In this document: one piece after another, positions 1 to 12,503 of the stretch
Numbering within the stretch: position 1 is the stretch's first letter
Layout: every line of letters starts with the position of its first letter
NCBI GenBank assembly: GCA_963942565.1
Contig: OZ012686.1
Coordinates: 60,110,904-60,174,903 of the forward strand
Length of the DNA: 64,000 nt
Source: Maea johnstoni
Taxonomy: Eukaryota > Annelida > Polychaeta > Spionida > Magelonidae
Direction of reading: 5' to 3'
Program-made: the position numbers and the translations under genes
The notes under the pieces: generated by a model
Database searches by the model: none
The model's input: the letters and a program-made list of their open reading frames with translations, nothing else
Told to the model about the DNA's origin: nothing

Positions 1-14
1 TGAATCATATTCAT

Positions 15-458
15 TAGGGATGGGGACCGTGGACCGGTTCATATGTGAAACCGACCGGAGCATTGCGGTTAACCAGTCAAAAACCGGACCTCCCTCTACA
101 CGGTTCGGTTTTCTATGCATGCACAGGGTTCCTGAAGGCGTAATAAAACTGTCAGCACCTACTACTCGCTGGCCTCACAATGTCTGCCAAGCGCGACGAT
201 CAAACAGCCATTTCAAAATCTCTCAAGTCTGGTACCCTGCCCACTTTCCCTATGCTCAGAAGCATTCTCAGCGTAGAGAAAATGGCCAGGGAGCTAGTAT
301 ATAGGAACTTTCCAGAACTTTCCAGTTCAGGCAAGTTCAGCTACGCATTCCATTGCGTAGTTTCGTATCCAAGAAACATCATTAATATACCGTTTAGAAA
401 ACCGTGATAAAACCGAACAGAACCGAACCCGTAGAATTCTCAACGATCCCCATCCTTA
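15..458. mobile_element. Non-autonomous hAT-type MITE, family A, copy 1
   Basis: The 444-bp unit starts TAGGGATGGGGA and ends TCCCCATCCTTA, imperfect terminal inverted repeats. It is flanked on both sides by the same 8 bp, ATATTCAT (7-14 and 459-466). An 8-bp duplication and TAGGG-type ends are the hAT hallmark. A second copy lies at 31047-31510. A short frame inside (from about 180) is partly shared by both copies but matches nothing I recognise, so no transposase is called. Family assignment is inference from ends and duplication. Confidence 0.88.
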
Positions 459-630
459 ATATTCATGATCTTGTATGAAATATTCAGAACCAATGCATTT
501 CTCTGTAATAGCACTTGAAAGATTGAGTTGACTAACCATTGTGAGCACTGAACTCTTCCTCTAAATGGTCACACATTAATTCACGTGTAATTAATAGTAG
601 GACCTCGACATGACTCATTTCCTGTCCACC

Positions 631-1250
631 AGCTTCCTGTGACCAGCCTTTATTAAGTTATCACACCTCTGTGCACCTTTAATTAAAAAGGTATCCCCAC
701 TATGTATGACTATATCCTTTACAGCAGCTTCCTGTGACCAGCCTTTATTAAGTTATCACACCTCTGTGCACCTTTAATTAAAAAGGTATCCCCACTATGT
801 ATGACTATATCCTTTACAGCAGCTTCCTGTGACCAGCTTCTATCAAGTTATCACACCTCTGTGCACCTGTAATAAAAGAGGTATCCCCACAGTGTATGAC
901 TATATCCGTGGCACCAGCTTCCTGTGACCTGTGATATATTTCCATACTGGTCTTACCTTTCATACACCTGTGATCAAAGGTGGATCATTGGAACATGACT
1001 TGATGTACCTGTAACAAATGCCACCACTTCCGGAAGAATGACCCCTGGATCCACATTTAATTAAAGGTGGGTCACTGACAGGCACACAGCTTAATTTCCT
1101 GTCTGGACATCACTTCCCCACACTACTTCCAGGAAGGGCCAGGAGGTTTTCACCTGTAATTAAAGGTAAATCAATAGTCCACCACTGGGACATGACTTCA
1201 TTTCCTGTCCAGTGAGTACTTGTGACCTCCCTCCAACATCATGGCTTACT
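631..1250. repeat. 95-bp minisatellite with degenerate tail
   Basis: The phrase AGCTTCCTGTGACC recurs at 631, 726, 821 and 916, an exact 95-bp period for three units. The first two units are almost identical; the third is diverged. Beyond about 930 the pattern decays but fragments such as TTAATTAAAGGT and ACTTCATTTCCTGTCCA recur to about 1250, so the array was probably longer. Confidence 0.9.
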
Positions 1251-1259
1251 CATATCCTG

Positions 1260-4200
1260 GCTGTAATGCATTATGTGTTCCCATACACAGGTCTGAGCAC
1301 CGCCAGTGACCACAGAATCTGATAAAAAAAGTTGTTTTGCATATTTTGCTTGTCCTGCTGGTAAACTAATTATGTTTGGTCAGGTTTTATAAGGTGATTT
1401 ATGATGCAGTCAGGAAGGTGGGAGTTTCAGTATTGAAATGGTACAGTCTGGTCATTTGGTGCAGAAGGAAAGAAAATGGGCAAAACCCATCAGCAGAAAG
1501 TCTAAAGGTATTGTTCCACAATATCTTAATATACCAGAATATTTTGACACCATGTTAAAAGTGAACATGATATATTTCTTACCTTACTAAATATCTATTT
1601 TTCTAGGGAAAATAGTGTATAAACCATTTTCTACAATTATTTGGTATGGTTCAGAACTAAATGTTAAATGTTTATTTGTGCCACTTAATTTGTATACCAT
1701 TATTTTGAAACATGGATAGTTTCCTCTTTCTCCCTGCCCTGTGCAATCTTGACTAGAGTGAGTATGATAGACCAGCTCTCAGCAGGGCAGGTACATTCCT
1801 TTAGAACGCACATGAATAGGGACATCATTTCTCTACTGTGGCTTCCTGCATCTAAGTGGAGAGGGACCTTGAGGAGAGAGGCAGGATGCTGTGTCATGCT
1901 TTACCTCCAGCCTGCACACTTACAGTGCTTAACGAGAAGATGCTATCCTCTAGTCTCACCTGTAGATAGCAAGCTTGAATAGGTTTTTTCCCAAACCATC
2001 TAGAGCTGTCTAGGTTGTTAGATTTATAAAGCTTATAAAATTTAAATAGATGATTGCAAAATATCAGGTGTAGTCCATGTAGACCAATACACCTTTGTTG
2101 TCATAGTCAAACCCTGGACAAGTCAAAATATGATTGCAAACCATGCAATGACTACCATATGTATTGTAAATTTTTAATTTATAATTGACCCAACCCAGCA
2201 AGCACTCACAATGAGATGAACTCCTATTGTTTGACTCCGGTAGCTGTGCAGGTAGTTAATAAAAGGCTGAGGTCATGTGACACCTGTAACATGCTAGGAC
2301 AGGTTGCTCTTCTGCCATAATTGCATGAATTATGCTGTCACTTTCAGGGAGACTATTACTGTCTTCTGGTACATACTCATACTGAAACATGATGTAGTTT
2401 TAAACTCACAGCTGTGCCGGAAGGAGAACATATCTTTGATGTATTATCTGAACAGGTACCTTACCTGTGATTATCTGAAAAGGAAGTTTAGGTGATATAT
2501 TTGTGTTCTCTAGTATTGTTTCTGTTTGGTTATTCAATTCATATGTCTATTGCTCTGTGTGGTGGATAGAGTACTATGGTGTAATCCAATGTCAAATCAC
2601 TCTTGATTTCTGAAGTTTTCTACATGTGTGTATGTGAGTGTGTGTATTAAAGGTGCTGCCACTTAAACTGGATTGCAATTTCTTATTCAAATTCTCTCCC
2701 TCCAAAAGAACCTCCAATTCAGAATACCTATATCCACCCCTTCTTGAAGTTGTTGATTGAGTGTGTTTCTGGTTCTGCTTGCGTTTCCCATGTAAAAGGG
2801 TTTAACGAGGATCGCTCACCTGGAAGTCCCCCTACAAGAGCATCTGCCAGAATGTACTGGAGCTCAAGGTGGATTGTTCAGGTATTGTGCTGTTAATTAA
2901 ACATGTGTGCCGGGTGGCATGCATGGTTTCGGCTGTTTGTTTGTAAATCAGGGCAGCATGAGGAGGTTTTGTTCTTTAGGGAATATGCCACGCTAATCAC
3001 AGGAGCAATATTTTCCTTCCTTTTTGTGCTGTACATGGTCTGTGCTCTTCATAGCTGGATAAAGAACAAACACTTGATGTAGGTGCATAAAGAGAACCAA
3101 CCATCATACAAAATCTCTGGCCTAATACTGGGAATGTTTAGAATCTGGATTGGCCTTAATAATGCTTAACCAGGTTCTTAGACAGGAATTAAAGATTAGG
3201 TGCCCAAAATTGGCAATTGTTAAATATTGGGTTGTCCTCATTTTCAAGGGACCTGAGTTGAGTGCCAGTTCTGTTTAGATCCTGTAGACCGCTTGAGTTT
3301 GGATTATCCTTGTCTCAAGAGGATGGTATTATTTTAACATCTAGGATAGGCTTATGTGTTTATACCTGGAGTTATTACATGACTATACATACTTTAAACT
3401 AACACACTCAGACATAAGCACACACACATCAGGCCTGCATCATTTGATCGTAATTTCTCTGTCGGCATTTGGTTGAAGGGCATCCATCATATGGGCAGAG
3501 AGCAAGCAGTTGTCACCTGCCCTGCAGCCCTATAGACAACATACCTCTCAGGCATTCTGACACACCATGGGAACATACTATAAAACACTCTCTTTAGAAC
3601 TGACTGGAAATACATGTGTCAGGCCAATAGAGCGATAGAGGAACTTGTGATTCTATTTCACTCCATTTGTAGTTAATGAGATATTACCAGACTTAGTTGT
3701 TTTTGCGGTCCAAATGATAGGTTTGCCATTCCAGCAATATGTCTGCCTACATGCCTGCTAGTTACCCAGGGCCTAATTAGTGTTTACCTGGCGTGTGTTT
3801 GGCCAGGTGTGGAGAGGGCTCAGGTAGGTCAGTAGGTAATGGATGGTGGCAGCCACCACCACAAGCACAGAAGTAGGTTATTGGAGGACTGGTGCAGACA
3901 GCAGGACACAGAGAGGGGACATTCAACACCTTCATATCCAAAGCCTGATATATACTCATATATATTAAGGAATTCAAAACTTATTTCAGTTTTTCAAGAA
4001 TGCATGTATCAAATGTTGAAATGTCCAAATAGGTTTCAAAGTTCAATATTTGGTGTTATTTATGTTGTGAATGAGTAGTGAATATGATCCTCCACTCCCC
4101 TCCTCAAGTCTCCGAGTGCCTGCCATGGGGATTGACCATCATGGTATTGACCCATGTTCCTGATAGTGTAAGGAATATTGTGAGGGTCCTGCCCCCCTCC

Positions 4201-4350
4201 ATCCTTCTCCTCTCCTCACTTCTCTGATGACCAGAACTTTCAATTAGCATCTCTCTTGAAGCTTGACCTGAGCTGGGGCAGTCCTGAGTGGAACCGCATT
4301 GTTGTGGTAACATAAGACACGGCTGCTGCCACCAGGCCAAGTGTTGATCT
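1260..4350. other. No gene recognised
   Basis: Single-copy-looking AT-rich DNA with only short open frames of low-complexity or random composition. A short GT-rich patch lies near 2630-2650. One exon-like interval near 2797-2881 (pyrimidine tract and AG before, GT after) encodes nothing recognisable. Probably intron or intergenic. Confidence 0.5.
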
Positions 4351-4359
4351 CATTATGGT

Positions 4360-5480
4360 GTGATACTGGCCCTGTGGGACATCTCCCCCTTCCCTAGGAC
4401 AGGCAGCAGAGGTGCTGATACCAGTTAAGGGGGAGATCACCCCCTATCCCTAAGACAGGCAGTAGAGGTGCTGATACCAGTTAAGGGGGACATCACCCCC
4501 TTCCGGAGAACAGGCAGCAGACGTGCTGATACCAGTTAAGGGGGAGATCACCCCCTATCCCTAAGACAGGCAGTAGAGGTGCTGATACCAGTTAAGGGGG
4601 ACATCACCCCCTTCCGGAGAACAGGCAGCAGACGTGCTGATACCAGTTAAGGGGGAGATCACCCCCTTCCGGAGAACAGGCAGCAGACGTGCTGATACCA
4701 GTTAAGGGGGAGATCACCCCCTATCCCTAAGACAGGCAGTAGAGGTGCTGATACCAGTTAAGGGGGACATCACCCCCTTCCGGAGAACAGGCAGCAGACG
4801 TGCTGATACCAGTTAAGGGGGAGATCACCCCCTATCCCTAAGACAGGCAGTAGAGGTGCTGATACCAGTTAAGGGGGACATCACCCCCTTCCGGAGAACA
4901 GGCGGCAGAGGTGCTGATACCAGTTAAGGGGGAGATCACCCCCTATCCCTAAGACAGGCAGTAGAGGTGCCGATACCAGTTATAATATGATACCGATCTA
5001 GTGGGAGGGCATGGGAGATCACCCCCTTCCCTAGGACAGGCAGCAGAGGCGCTGATACTAGTTCATGAGTTATAGTATGATACCGGCCTAGTGGGAAGGA
5101 CACAAAGATTTCCCTAGCAGAAGAAGTGCAAAACTTGTTATATTATTATAGTATGATACAGGCATTAGGGAAATGAAGATTCACCTCCTCTCCTATCAGT
5201 AGAAGTGCTTAACCCATTATTATAATATAGTGAGTCCAGCACATTGGGAAATCGAGGTTCATCCCCTTTCCTATTTATATAGCAGAAGAAGTGCTGAACT
5301 CATTATATGATATAATACCAGCACAAAGGGAAATAGAGATTCAACCCCTCCTCTATATAACAGGATTTAGTGTTGAACCCTTCATTTAGTATGATCCCAG
5401 CCTATTGTTATTTGTAGATTGACCTTCTTCCCTGTACCTTAGGAGGTGCTGATCTGGTTAAATAGTGTTACACTAGCCTA
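4360..5480. repeat. 55/56-bp minisatellite with dimeric higher-order repeat
   Basis: GCTGATACCAGTTAAGGGGG recurs at 4414, 4470, 4525, 4581, 4636, 4691, 4747, 4802, 4858 and 4913, with a final variant at 4969. Spacing is 55 or 56 bp. Two subtypes (CTATCCCTAAGACAGGCAGT and CTTCCGGAGAACAGGCAGCA) mostly alternate, giving a dimer of about 111 bp. From about 4980 to 5480 the units diverge and lengthen, with TATAGTATGATACC and 'aagtgct' motifs recurring, which looks like an older edge of the array. Confidence 0.9.
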
Positions 5481-5834
5481 GCAGGAGAGAGACAGCCTTC
5501 CTCCCTTCCCAGGATATATATGGATTAATTGTCCCATTCAGTCATTTCTCACTCCCGCGCCATATTACTGTGAAAGTCATCATATGGTATAATGGTATTA
5601 TATTGTGGGATAGCAGTGTAATAGGTTTATATCGCCCCCTCCCTCACAGGCTAGGTGTAATCCCATCATGGTAGGATTATGGCATAGGAAGGGTCTCCTC
5701 TCATAATATATAGGTGTTGACATTGTTACGCCATACTACTAGCATGGTGGTAGACTTACAATCACCCACATATAGCTAGTGGTTGGAAAGTTTCCCCTTT
5801 CCATTTCCCCTTTCCATGTATATATACACATATA

Positions 5835-6036
<202 letters not shown>

Positions 6037-6111
6037 CTGTATTACATTGTTAACTCAACTCTGGACCTTACCAGTATCTCAAGAAGTTCCCCTTTCAACA
6101 ACTGTGGTATG

Positions 6112-7377
6112 TAGGGTTGCATACCGGTGTACCACGAAATCTCCCCCCCCTGGAAAATGTCCCCCCCGGGGGGGAATATTTCCTAGGTTTCCCAGGAAAT
6201 TCTCCCCCCCGGGGGAATATTTCCTAGGAAAATTTGCCCCCCGGGGGGGAATATTTCCTAGGAAAAATACCCCCCCACCAGGCAAATCTGCCCCCCGGGG
6301 GGGAGGTTTTCCTAGGAATTTGTACCCCCCGGAGGACAATTTTCCTAGGAATTTGTACCCCCCGGGGGCAATTTCCCTAGGAATTTGTACCCTCAAATTA
6401 TTTTTTTTCTAAGAAAATGCCAATACCCCCTGTCAGGAGGTAGATTTGTAGTTTTCACCCTAAGGACAGTTTTCATCCCTCGGGGGGGTGAATTTTCCTA
6501 GGAAAATCTACCCCCCGGGGGGGGGAAAATTACCTAGGAAAATTCACCCCCCGGGGGGGAGGTTTTCCTAGGAATTTGTACCCCCCGGGGGGCAATTTTC
6601 CTAGGAATTTGTACCCTCCAATTATTTTTTTTCTAAGAAAATGCCAATACCCCCTGTCAGGAGGTAGATTTGCAGTTTTCACCCTAAGGACAGCTTTCAT
6701 AGGAAAATTCACCCCCCGGGGGGAAAATTTCCTAGGAAAATTCACCCCCCGGGGGGGGTAAATTTTCAGGGTGGGGGGAAAATTTCCTAGGAAATCTTCC
6801 CCCTCGGGGGGGAAGATTTTCAGGGGGGGAAAATTTCCTGTTACACCGGTACTCGGGTACTGATAGGAACCGATATTCGTTTCGAAAAGAACCGGTATTT
6901 ACCCGTTTCGTTGAGAACCGGTACTAAAAGGCACCGTTTAGTTTTTGAGTACCGCTTCGTTTCAACAGATTAAACAATTTGTTACTGGCAATCATATGAG
7001 GCGATGACGCATTGTGTGCTGATTCCTGCCGAAAGAGTTATAGACACGCTGTCTGGAATAGCATTCGGCGGGAAACAGGATACGATGTAACATCCCACGC
7101 ACGTTCGCAGTGCGTTGTAGCGATCATTTGCTTCGGTTAACGTTGTCAATGTCCGTCTCAATCGTTGGTTCTCTTCCCCAATTCTACTATTGATTGTTGT
7201 CATAGAATTGAGGAATGGAACCACACTTGTTAGCGACATGAATGTCGTAAAAAAGCTGATCAGGCCTCGGAGATCAGAGGTACCGTTTCACTGTTAACAA
7301 TACCGATACCACTGGTACCATTTCGCCAGTACCGGTACCGGTATCGTACCGTTTCGTGTTAACGGTATGCAACCCTA
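6112..7377. mobile_element. hAT-type element, family B, carrying an internal palindrome array
   Basis: The 1266-bp unit begins TAGGGTTGCATACCG and ends with its exact complement CGGTATGCAACCCTA. The 8-bp target duplication GTGGTATG is perfect (6104-6111 and 7378-7385). Sub-terminal ACCGG/CCGGT-rich DNA is typical of such MITEs. No transposase is present. About 700 bp in the left half is the C/G-tract array listed separately. A minus-strand frame of 85 codons at 6982-7239 with a possible short coiled coil is unrecognised. Confidence 0.9.
6140..6840. repeat. Array of alternating CCCCCCGGGGGG and TTTCCTAGGAAA palindromes
   Basis: Units of roughly 30-36 bp alternate a C-run/G-run palindrome with a TTTCCTAGGAAA-like palindrome. 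A longer block containing CCCCTGTCAGGAGGTAGATT occurs twice (near 6425 and 6650), showing a higher-order repeat of about 230 bp. Translated in several frames it gives Pro/Arg/Gly/Phe-rich repeats, but nothing suggests these are expressed. Confidence 0.92.
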
Positions 7378-7385
7378 GTGGTATG

Positions 7386-10020
7386 TGACCAAAAGATATC
7401 TAAGATGTGAATTTAAAATAATATTCTCAGCCCAACTGATTCTCCAGTGGCTGTCTTCAAACAGACCCATGTATGCTGAGAGGTCCGTGTGGAGGATGGT
7501 GTCCAGTAATGTATGGTACCTAGACGCAGGAGACGTAGTAATGTATGGTATCTAGGTCATGGGTGGTTATCTCACTCTGTCACAGGAAACCTACATATTC
7601 CCTTATCTTATCATTACAGTGTCAGCAGCAGCGCATATCGTATATCCCATACAACAGGCTATATGGTTAAACTAAACATCACCTAACTAATGAACAGAAA
7701 TAAATATATAAACAAAGATTTTATCAAAGATGATGATTTGTATATTATTTAGCTTGAAAGTTGTCTCTGAATGTAATGTATAGTTTATGCTATTTATGCT
7801 ATGTGGTATATCCTCAATGACTATGAATAATGACAGATTCCGGTGGGCTTCCATGCTAAATATATCAGCTATTAATCTTCTTATCTTCTGAGGGAAAGTG
7901 ATGGCTTATAGATAATTACTGTACTCTGTGCCAGTCACCTAGATATGTAGAAATAACTGGCTGACAGGAATTCATAGTTATTTTCATAGGTATTTCAAGA
8001 TTCACAATTAGTGGGCGCCTGTTGACATAGTGCATTTGCACCATGGTAGAGTATGGCAATTGGCACATGAAACTTTTAAGGTTTAAGGCAGTGCACTGCC
8101 CTATGTTCCCATATATTCATTCAAAGTTACTAACTTCACACCCTGGCTACTAACTTAGGCGAATATCCTGATGACCATGTAAGCCAACTGCTTGGTGGAA
8201 TAATATCATCGATGTGAAGTTGTCAAGGAGATGTTGACCATCTCCAGGGTAACCTCACACTGCCCACATAAACATGGTCACTGTAATCAGCTGTGGCTTA
8301 CTAGATGCCAGTCCCTAGCCGCAGCGCTTACCTGCGTAGTGCGTACACTATCTATAACACCACTACTGCCACCCAACCACATGCCTGCAGTTTGCATAGG
8401 CCACAGAAAAGGATACAATTGGATTTTAACCTTTTTTTCCCCTGAGGTGTCATCTTATCTTGACCTGTGATACTTAATAAAAATAGCTTGACAGATAATG
8501 AAGGAGAAAGGTGTAGCGTTGGAATTAAGGTCAACATTTCAGTTACAAACATGGTATGATTGAAAATGGGCTGGTCACAAAAATCTGGTGCACCAACTGA
8601 TGCAGTACCTTATTTCAATGCTGTTTCATGTAACAGCAAGAGGCATAACATGTGCATGGTGGATAGAGACTCACTATGGCTCATAGTCATATCAAGAGCG
8701 AACAGGGACTTGGAGGAACACCAGGCCATCAATTATGAATTGTGTATGATTCTAAGCAGATTATCTGAAGAGCTTTGGAGCAGTCCAAACAAACATTATT
8801 AAAGCATGGCCCAGATATTGTGGGTCTTAAAGAACAGTCTTTGGCTATTGACCTGATTGCCCTGCTTGTATATATATATGCCTAAATTGCATGTCTATCC
8901 TGAATGCCTTTTATAAATTGCTGAGTATTTCAGTAGGGGAATAATATCACACATTGGCCATTGTAGAGGCAGTAACCGTCATTAATTGGGAAACCTTGTA
9001 TCATGTTTGTTTTGTTATAAGCTAATAAGTGAGCACTAAGCAAATTTATCTTCATAAATGTTTGCCCCAGTTTTGCCATGTACATCATTTCTATTGACAT
9101 CTGTTTCAGTATGCTATGATAGTTTAGGAGATAATGAATAACATTGAATAAAGCATGGAATGGCAAAATGTTTGACAGAAGGAGGGCTGTTAGTTATGTT
9201 CTGGTAATTAGCATTTCCCCATGAAATATTTTCAGAATTAGTTCTCATATTTGAGGGATATCATCAAAAAAGGTTACATCAGTTCTGGCCTCACAGGCAG
9301 GAAAGGGTTATAAGATGTTGATACCCTCGAGTATGTAGTTATGATAAGTATCTTATTATTTTGCAGTCTACCTTAGAATTATGACACCCCCTATTTTATT
9401 ATTGCCATATGGGATGGTTAGTTGTGCACTAGCTGTCAAGCATACCCACATTCCTTGGCCTACGGTTGCTGACAGACCTGTAGACATAAACAACATTTGG
9501 ATGTATCCCTCAGGCCCCTATGCAGTGGTACCTAGCGGACCCAGGCAGAAGAGTGCTGATATGGAGCCCACAAGACATGCAGGACTTGTCATCATTGATC
9601 ACACACCAGCATTGCCCATATTTACAGCCTGTCCCTACCTACAGCACAGGCAGGTTAGCGGTGGGCCGTGGAGGTGGTGGTGTCTAGCATCATACATATG
9701 TTTAGGCTATTGTAGGCCATCAGAGGCACCATTCAATGCAATATGTCACAGACAAGAGTTAATGAACATTTAAAACAAGGGGGGTGGGATGAAAGATGAA
9801 AATTGTGTTATATACTGATAATTGATGTGTAAGGTAATTGGTCATATCATGCAATATATATTTCTGAACCTGGATGTACAACTGCCGTCCTCTGCCAGAA
9901 ATTGTGCCAAGCCTCGGGCTCATATGGCAGGCTATTCCCAGCTTGCATACCTGAGTTGACAGGAGGAACAGGTAAACTGATACCCAGGTGACAAAACAAC
10001 ACTCTCTGTCTGCTTAGTTA
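7386..10020. other. No gene recognised
   Basis: Ordinary AT-rich sequence with scattered short frames. The longest (plus strand, 9381-9773, 130 codons) has no recognisable motif, unusual Pro/His/Trp composition and no splice support, so it is not called. Confidence 0.5.
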
Positions 10021-11090
10021 ACCAAGACTCCTCCAGTCAGACCAAGAGTCCTTTATCACACATCTCTAATCTCTCTATATATATACAGTGCCTAGTACTC
10101 AGTAACCCCAGACTTCCCCAGTAAGACCAAGAGTCCTTTCACACATACCTCTATATAGGGATGTCATCGATAGTCGCCAAGTCGATGCACCGCTAGGTAT
10201 GACCCTGTCGATAGTCGCATCGATAAGGCAACCGTATCGATGCGGCAGAATCGACAAAATTTAACCCCAAATGCCGCTACATTTGGGGGTTAAGTTCTAC
10301 AGCCAACAATCATGAGCGATCACTCAGCCTCAACATACCAACGGCCGTTACCTTTTATGGTTATGTTTTACGTTGTACTACGGCTCTCAGCCGTAAGTAC
10401 ACGCAAAATCATGAGCGGTAGATCGGTTCGCTCACCAAAACTAACGGGCGCCATGTTATTTTACTGCGCACATAGAAATCGCAGTACGTTCAGAACAACA
10501 AATGTTTGAAACGTTCGCTAAACGTACTGCTCATCAATTGCGCAATATTCTAGATACGAACGTTTCAAACGTTCGTGTCTCAAATGAGCAAACGTAATAG
10601 ACATGCAATGTGGCTATAGATGAAATTAATACAAATAACAGCCACAAAACGAATTCAATTCAAAGTAGAATGGATTGTAATAGGTATAAAAGAATAAATC
10701 AAATATAAAGTAAAATGATAAACAAATTAGATTAAGTAATAAATGTATTCAAATGAAATATAAAAAGAATAAAATAAATCATGATAGATTATAATAATTG
10801 ATGAATGCATAATTACAGAATTAATTAATTAATTTGATCTTTGCTGAATGAATTAAAAAGGCAAGAATGTTCTTTATTTTGAGCAATTTATAGGTAATTA
10901 ATAAAGCCGAACGAGCACGTTACGGTGAATCGAATCGAATCGTATCGAAAAATATAGTGATTAATCGAATCGATAAAATCTCATATCAATGACATCACTA
11001 CCTCTATATACAGTGCCTAGTACACAGTAACCCCAGACTTCCCCAGTCAGACCAAGAGTCCTTTCACACATTTCCTTACACATTTCCTAG
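10021..11090. repeat. 72-bp tandem repeat split by a hAT-type insertion
   Basis: CAGTGCCTAGTAC and CAGACCAAGAGTCCTTT recur before 10156 and after 11000. Removing the inserted element and one 8-bp target copy leaves a 72-bp period between 10086 and the copy now at 11011. About two and a half units are visible. Confidence 0.85.
10156..11000. mobile_element. hAT-type MITE, family C, long form
   Basis: The 845-bp unit starts TAGGGATGTCATCGAT and ends ATCAATGACATCACTA. It is flanked by the perfect 8-bp duplication CCTCTATA (10148-10155 and 11001-11008). The interior is rich in CGAT/ATCG motifs and has a near-perfect palindrome ACGAACGTTT-C-AAACGTTCGT at 10556-10576. No transposase frame. Its ends resemble those of the element at 20009-20385. 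Confidence 0.9.
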
Positions 11091-11338
11091 TACTCAGCTT
11101 ATGGTTAGGTAGTTGTTTATAACGGTGGACATTGGAGTATGTGTCAGTGAACTACTGTTACCTTTAGTCAATGGTAACTTTCTCACAGGCCCCAAGTCGA
11201 ATTAGAACATGGACGTAGATGAAGGAGAGCTAACAGTCAGTGGTAGTGCCTCAGACCATAAATTTTAAATCTAGCCAGACCCTTGGTATCATGAAACTTT
11301 ATGAATCTGGCCCATAGTGCTGTGAGCTTGAGGGGGCG

Positions 11339-11549
11339 TAACCCTTCCAATGCTAAGGCTACTTTCGTCCAAGGCACAAGGATGCTAAGATTTTTGAAAG
11401 ACATCTTAACCCCATCACATTGGTATTCATTAGACAGCACTAGCTGAGTACTCTCAGAAGAGTTCCCATATGCCAGGGTTTCGGTCATTTTTCAGCTTTT
11501 TACATCATTTTGTATTAGCAAAATTAGCAACTAGCAGCATAAGGGTTAA
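11339..11549. mobile_element. Family D MITE, copy 1
   Basis: About 210 bp beginning TAACCCTTCCAATGCT and ending AGCAGCATAAGGGTTAAA, so the ends are inverted AACCCTTN..ATGCTG motifs. Two diverged copies lie at 22000-22190 (opposite orientation) and 44233-44447. A TTAA-like target is possible but the flanks are too degraded to prove it. The superfamily is not assigned. Confidence 0.7.
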
Positions 11550-12499
11550 ATGGTACTCTATTACCTTCCTGTGTAGTAGAATCATCAGATTTCACATAGT
11601 TGGGCAGGGAAGGTGTTTTCATAGGTAGGAAGGGCTTCAGAAGAAAGCCTGTTTGTATTTGGTGAAGCTGGCCACAAGAATGTTATTCAAGGTGTAAGGT
11701 TGTGAAGAGGTGCCCCCCATTATCGATGGCAGGGCTGAAACTGGAGTCTTTTGTGGAGCTGCCAGACATCAGGTATGTGCTCATCACTCCAAAGAACCCT
11801 CTTATGAAAAAACACCCCATGAAAGCCCCACAAGCTGCCCAATGATACCGGAGCTCCTGAATGGTACAATCTACTGACGTCCTTCTGTAAGGTCATATCT
11901 TTTACTGAGTACTATTGGTCTGGCTGATATTCTTACTGATGGGAAAAAATCTTTCCTAGAATAATATTCTCAAAAAACTTAAGATATTGAAAAAGAACCA
12001 GTTATATGTGTAGTGGGGCCTTGCTTGTAGTAGGGGGAGGTATTGTGTCTAGAGGAGGAGAGCTTTGTTGTCTGGCTCACTGGGTTCAACTGTAAGATAT
12101 GTCTGGAGGAATATATGTCCAGGTTTAGTGTACATGAGCTGCTATCGAGAGGAGGAGTTGGGGTTTATATGCTCTATGGACAAGAGGAGAGCTTTGTTGT
12201 CTGCCTCACTGGGTTCAACTGAACATTACAGGTTGAGGACCAGTAAACTCCACCCATAATGGTGGCTGGCTTCACCATAAAATGGTTTGCTGGTTTAATC
12301 AGAATCCGTTGAAGAAAGTGTGTTTGTACTAAGAAGGTTTATTTCCACTGCATAAGCTCAATAAGCCTCTTCTCTTTGATGTTCAGGTCACCTATTACAT
12401 TATCTGGAGGGTGTTTAATAACCTGTCCTACAACAAATAGGCTAGGAGGTAGCGTTACACAACTTTCTCAACAAGCCTTTCCTCAAATTACTAATTTGT
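11550..12499. other. No gene; one short direct repeat
   Basis: Nothing coding is recognised. A direct repeat of about 40 bp containing GAGCTTTGTTGTCTG and CTCACTGGGTTCAACTG occurs near 12060 and 12188, about 128 bp apart. Confidence 0.6.
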
Positions 12500-12503
12500 C
12501 TAT

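Noticed and set aside
2797-2881. Exon-like interval with AG before and GT after
   Set aside because: No family match and weak splice context.
9381-9773. 130-codon plus-strand frame
   Set aside because: No recognisable domain, odd composition, no splice or promoter evidence.
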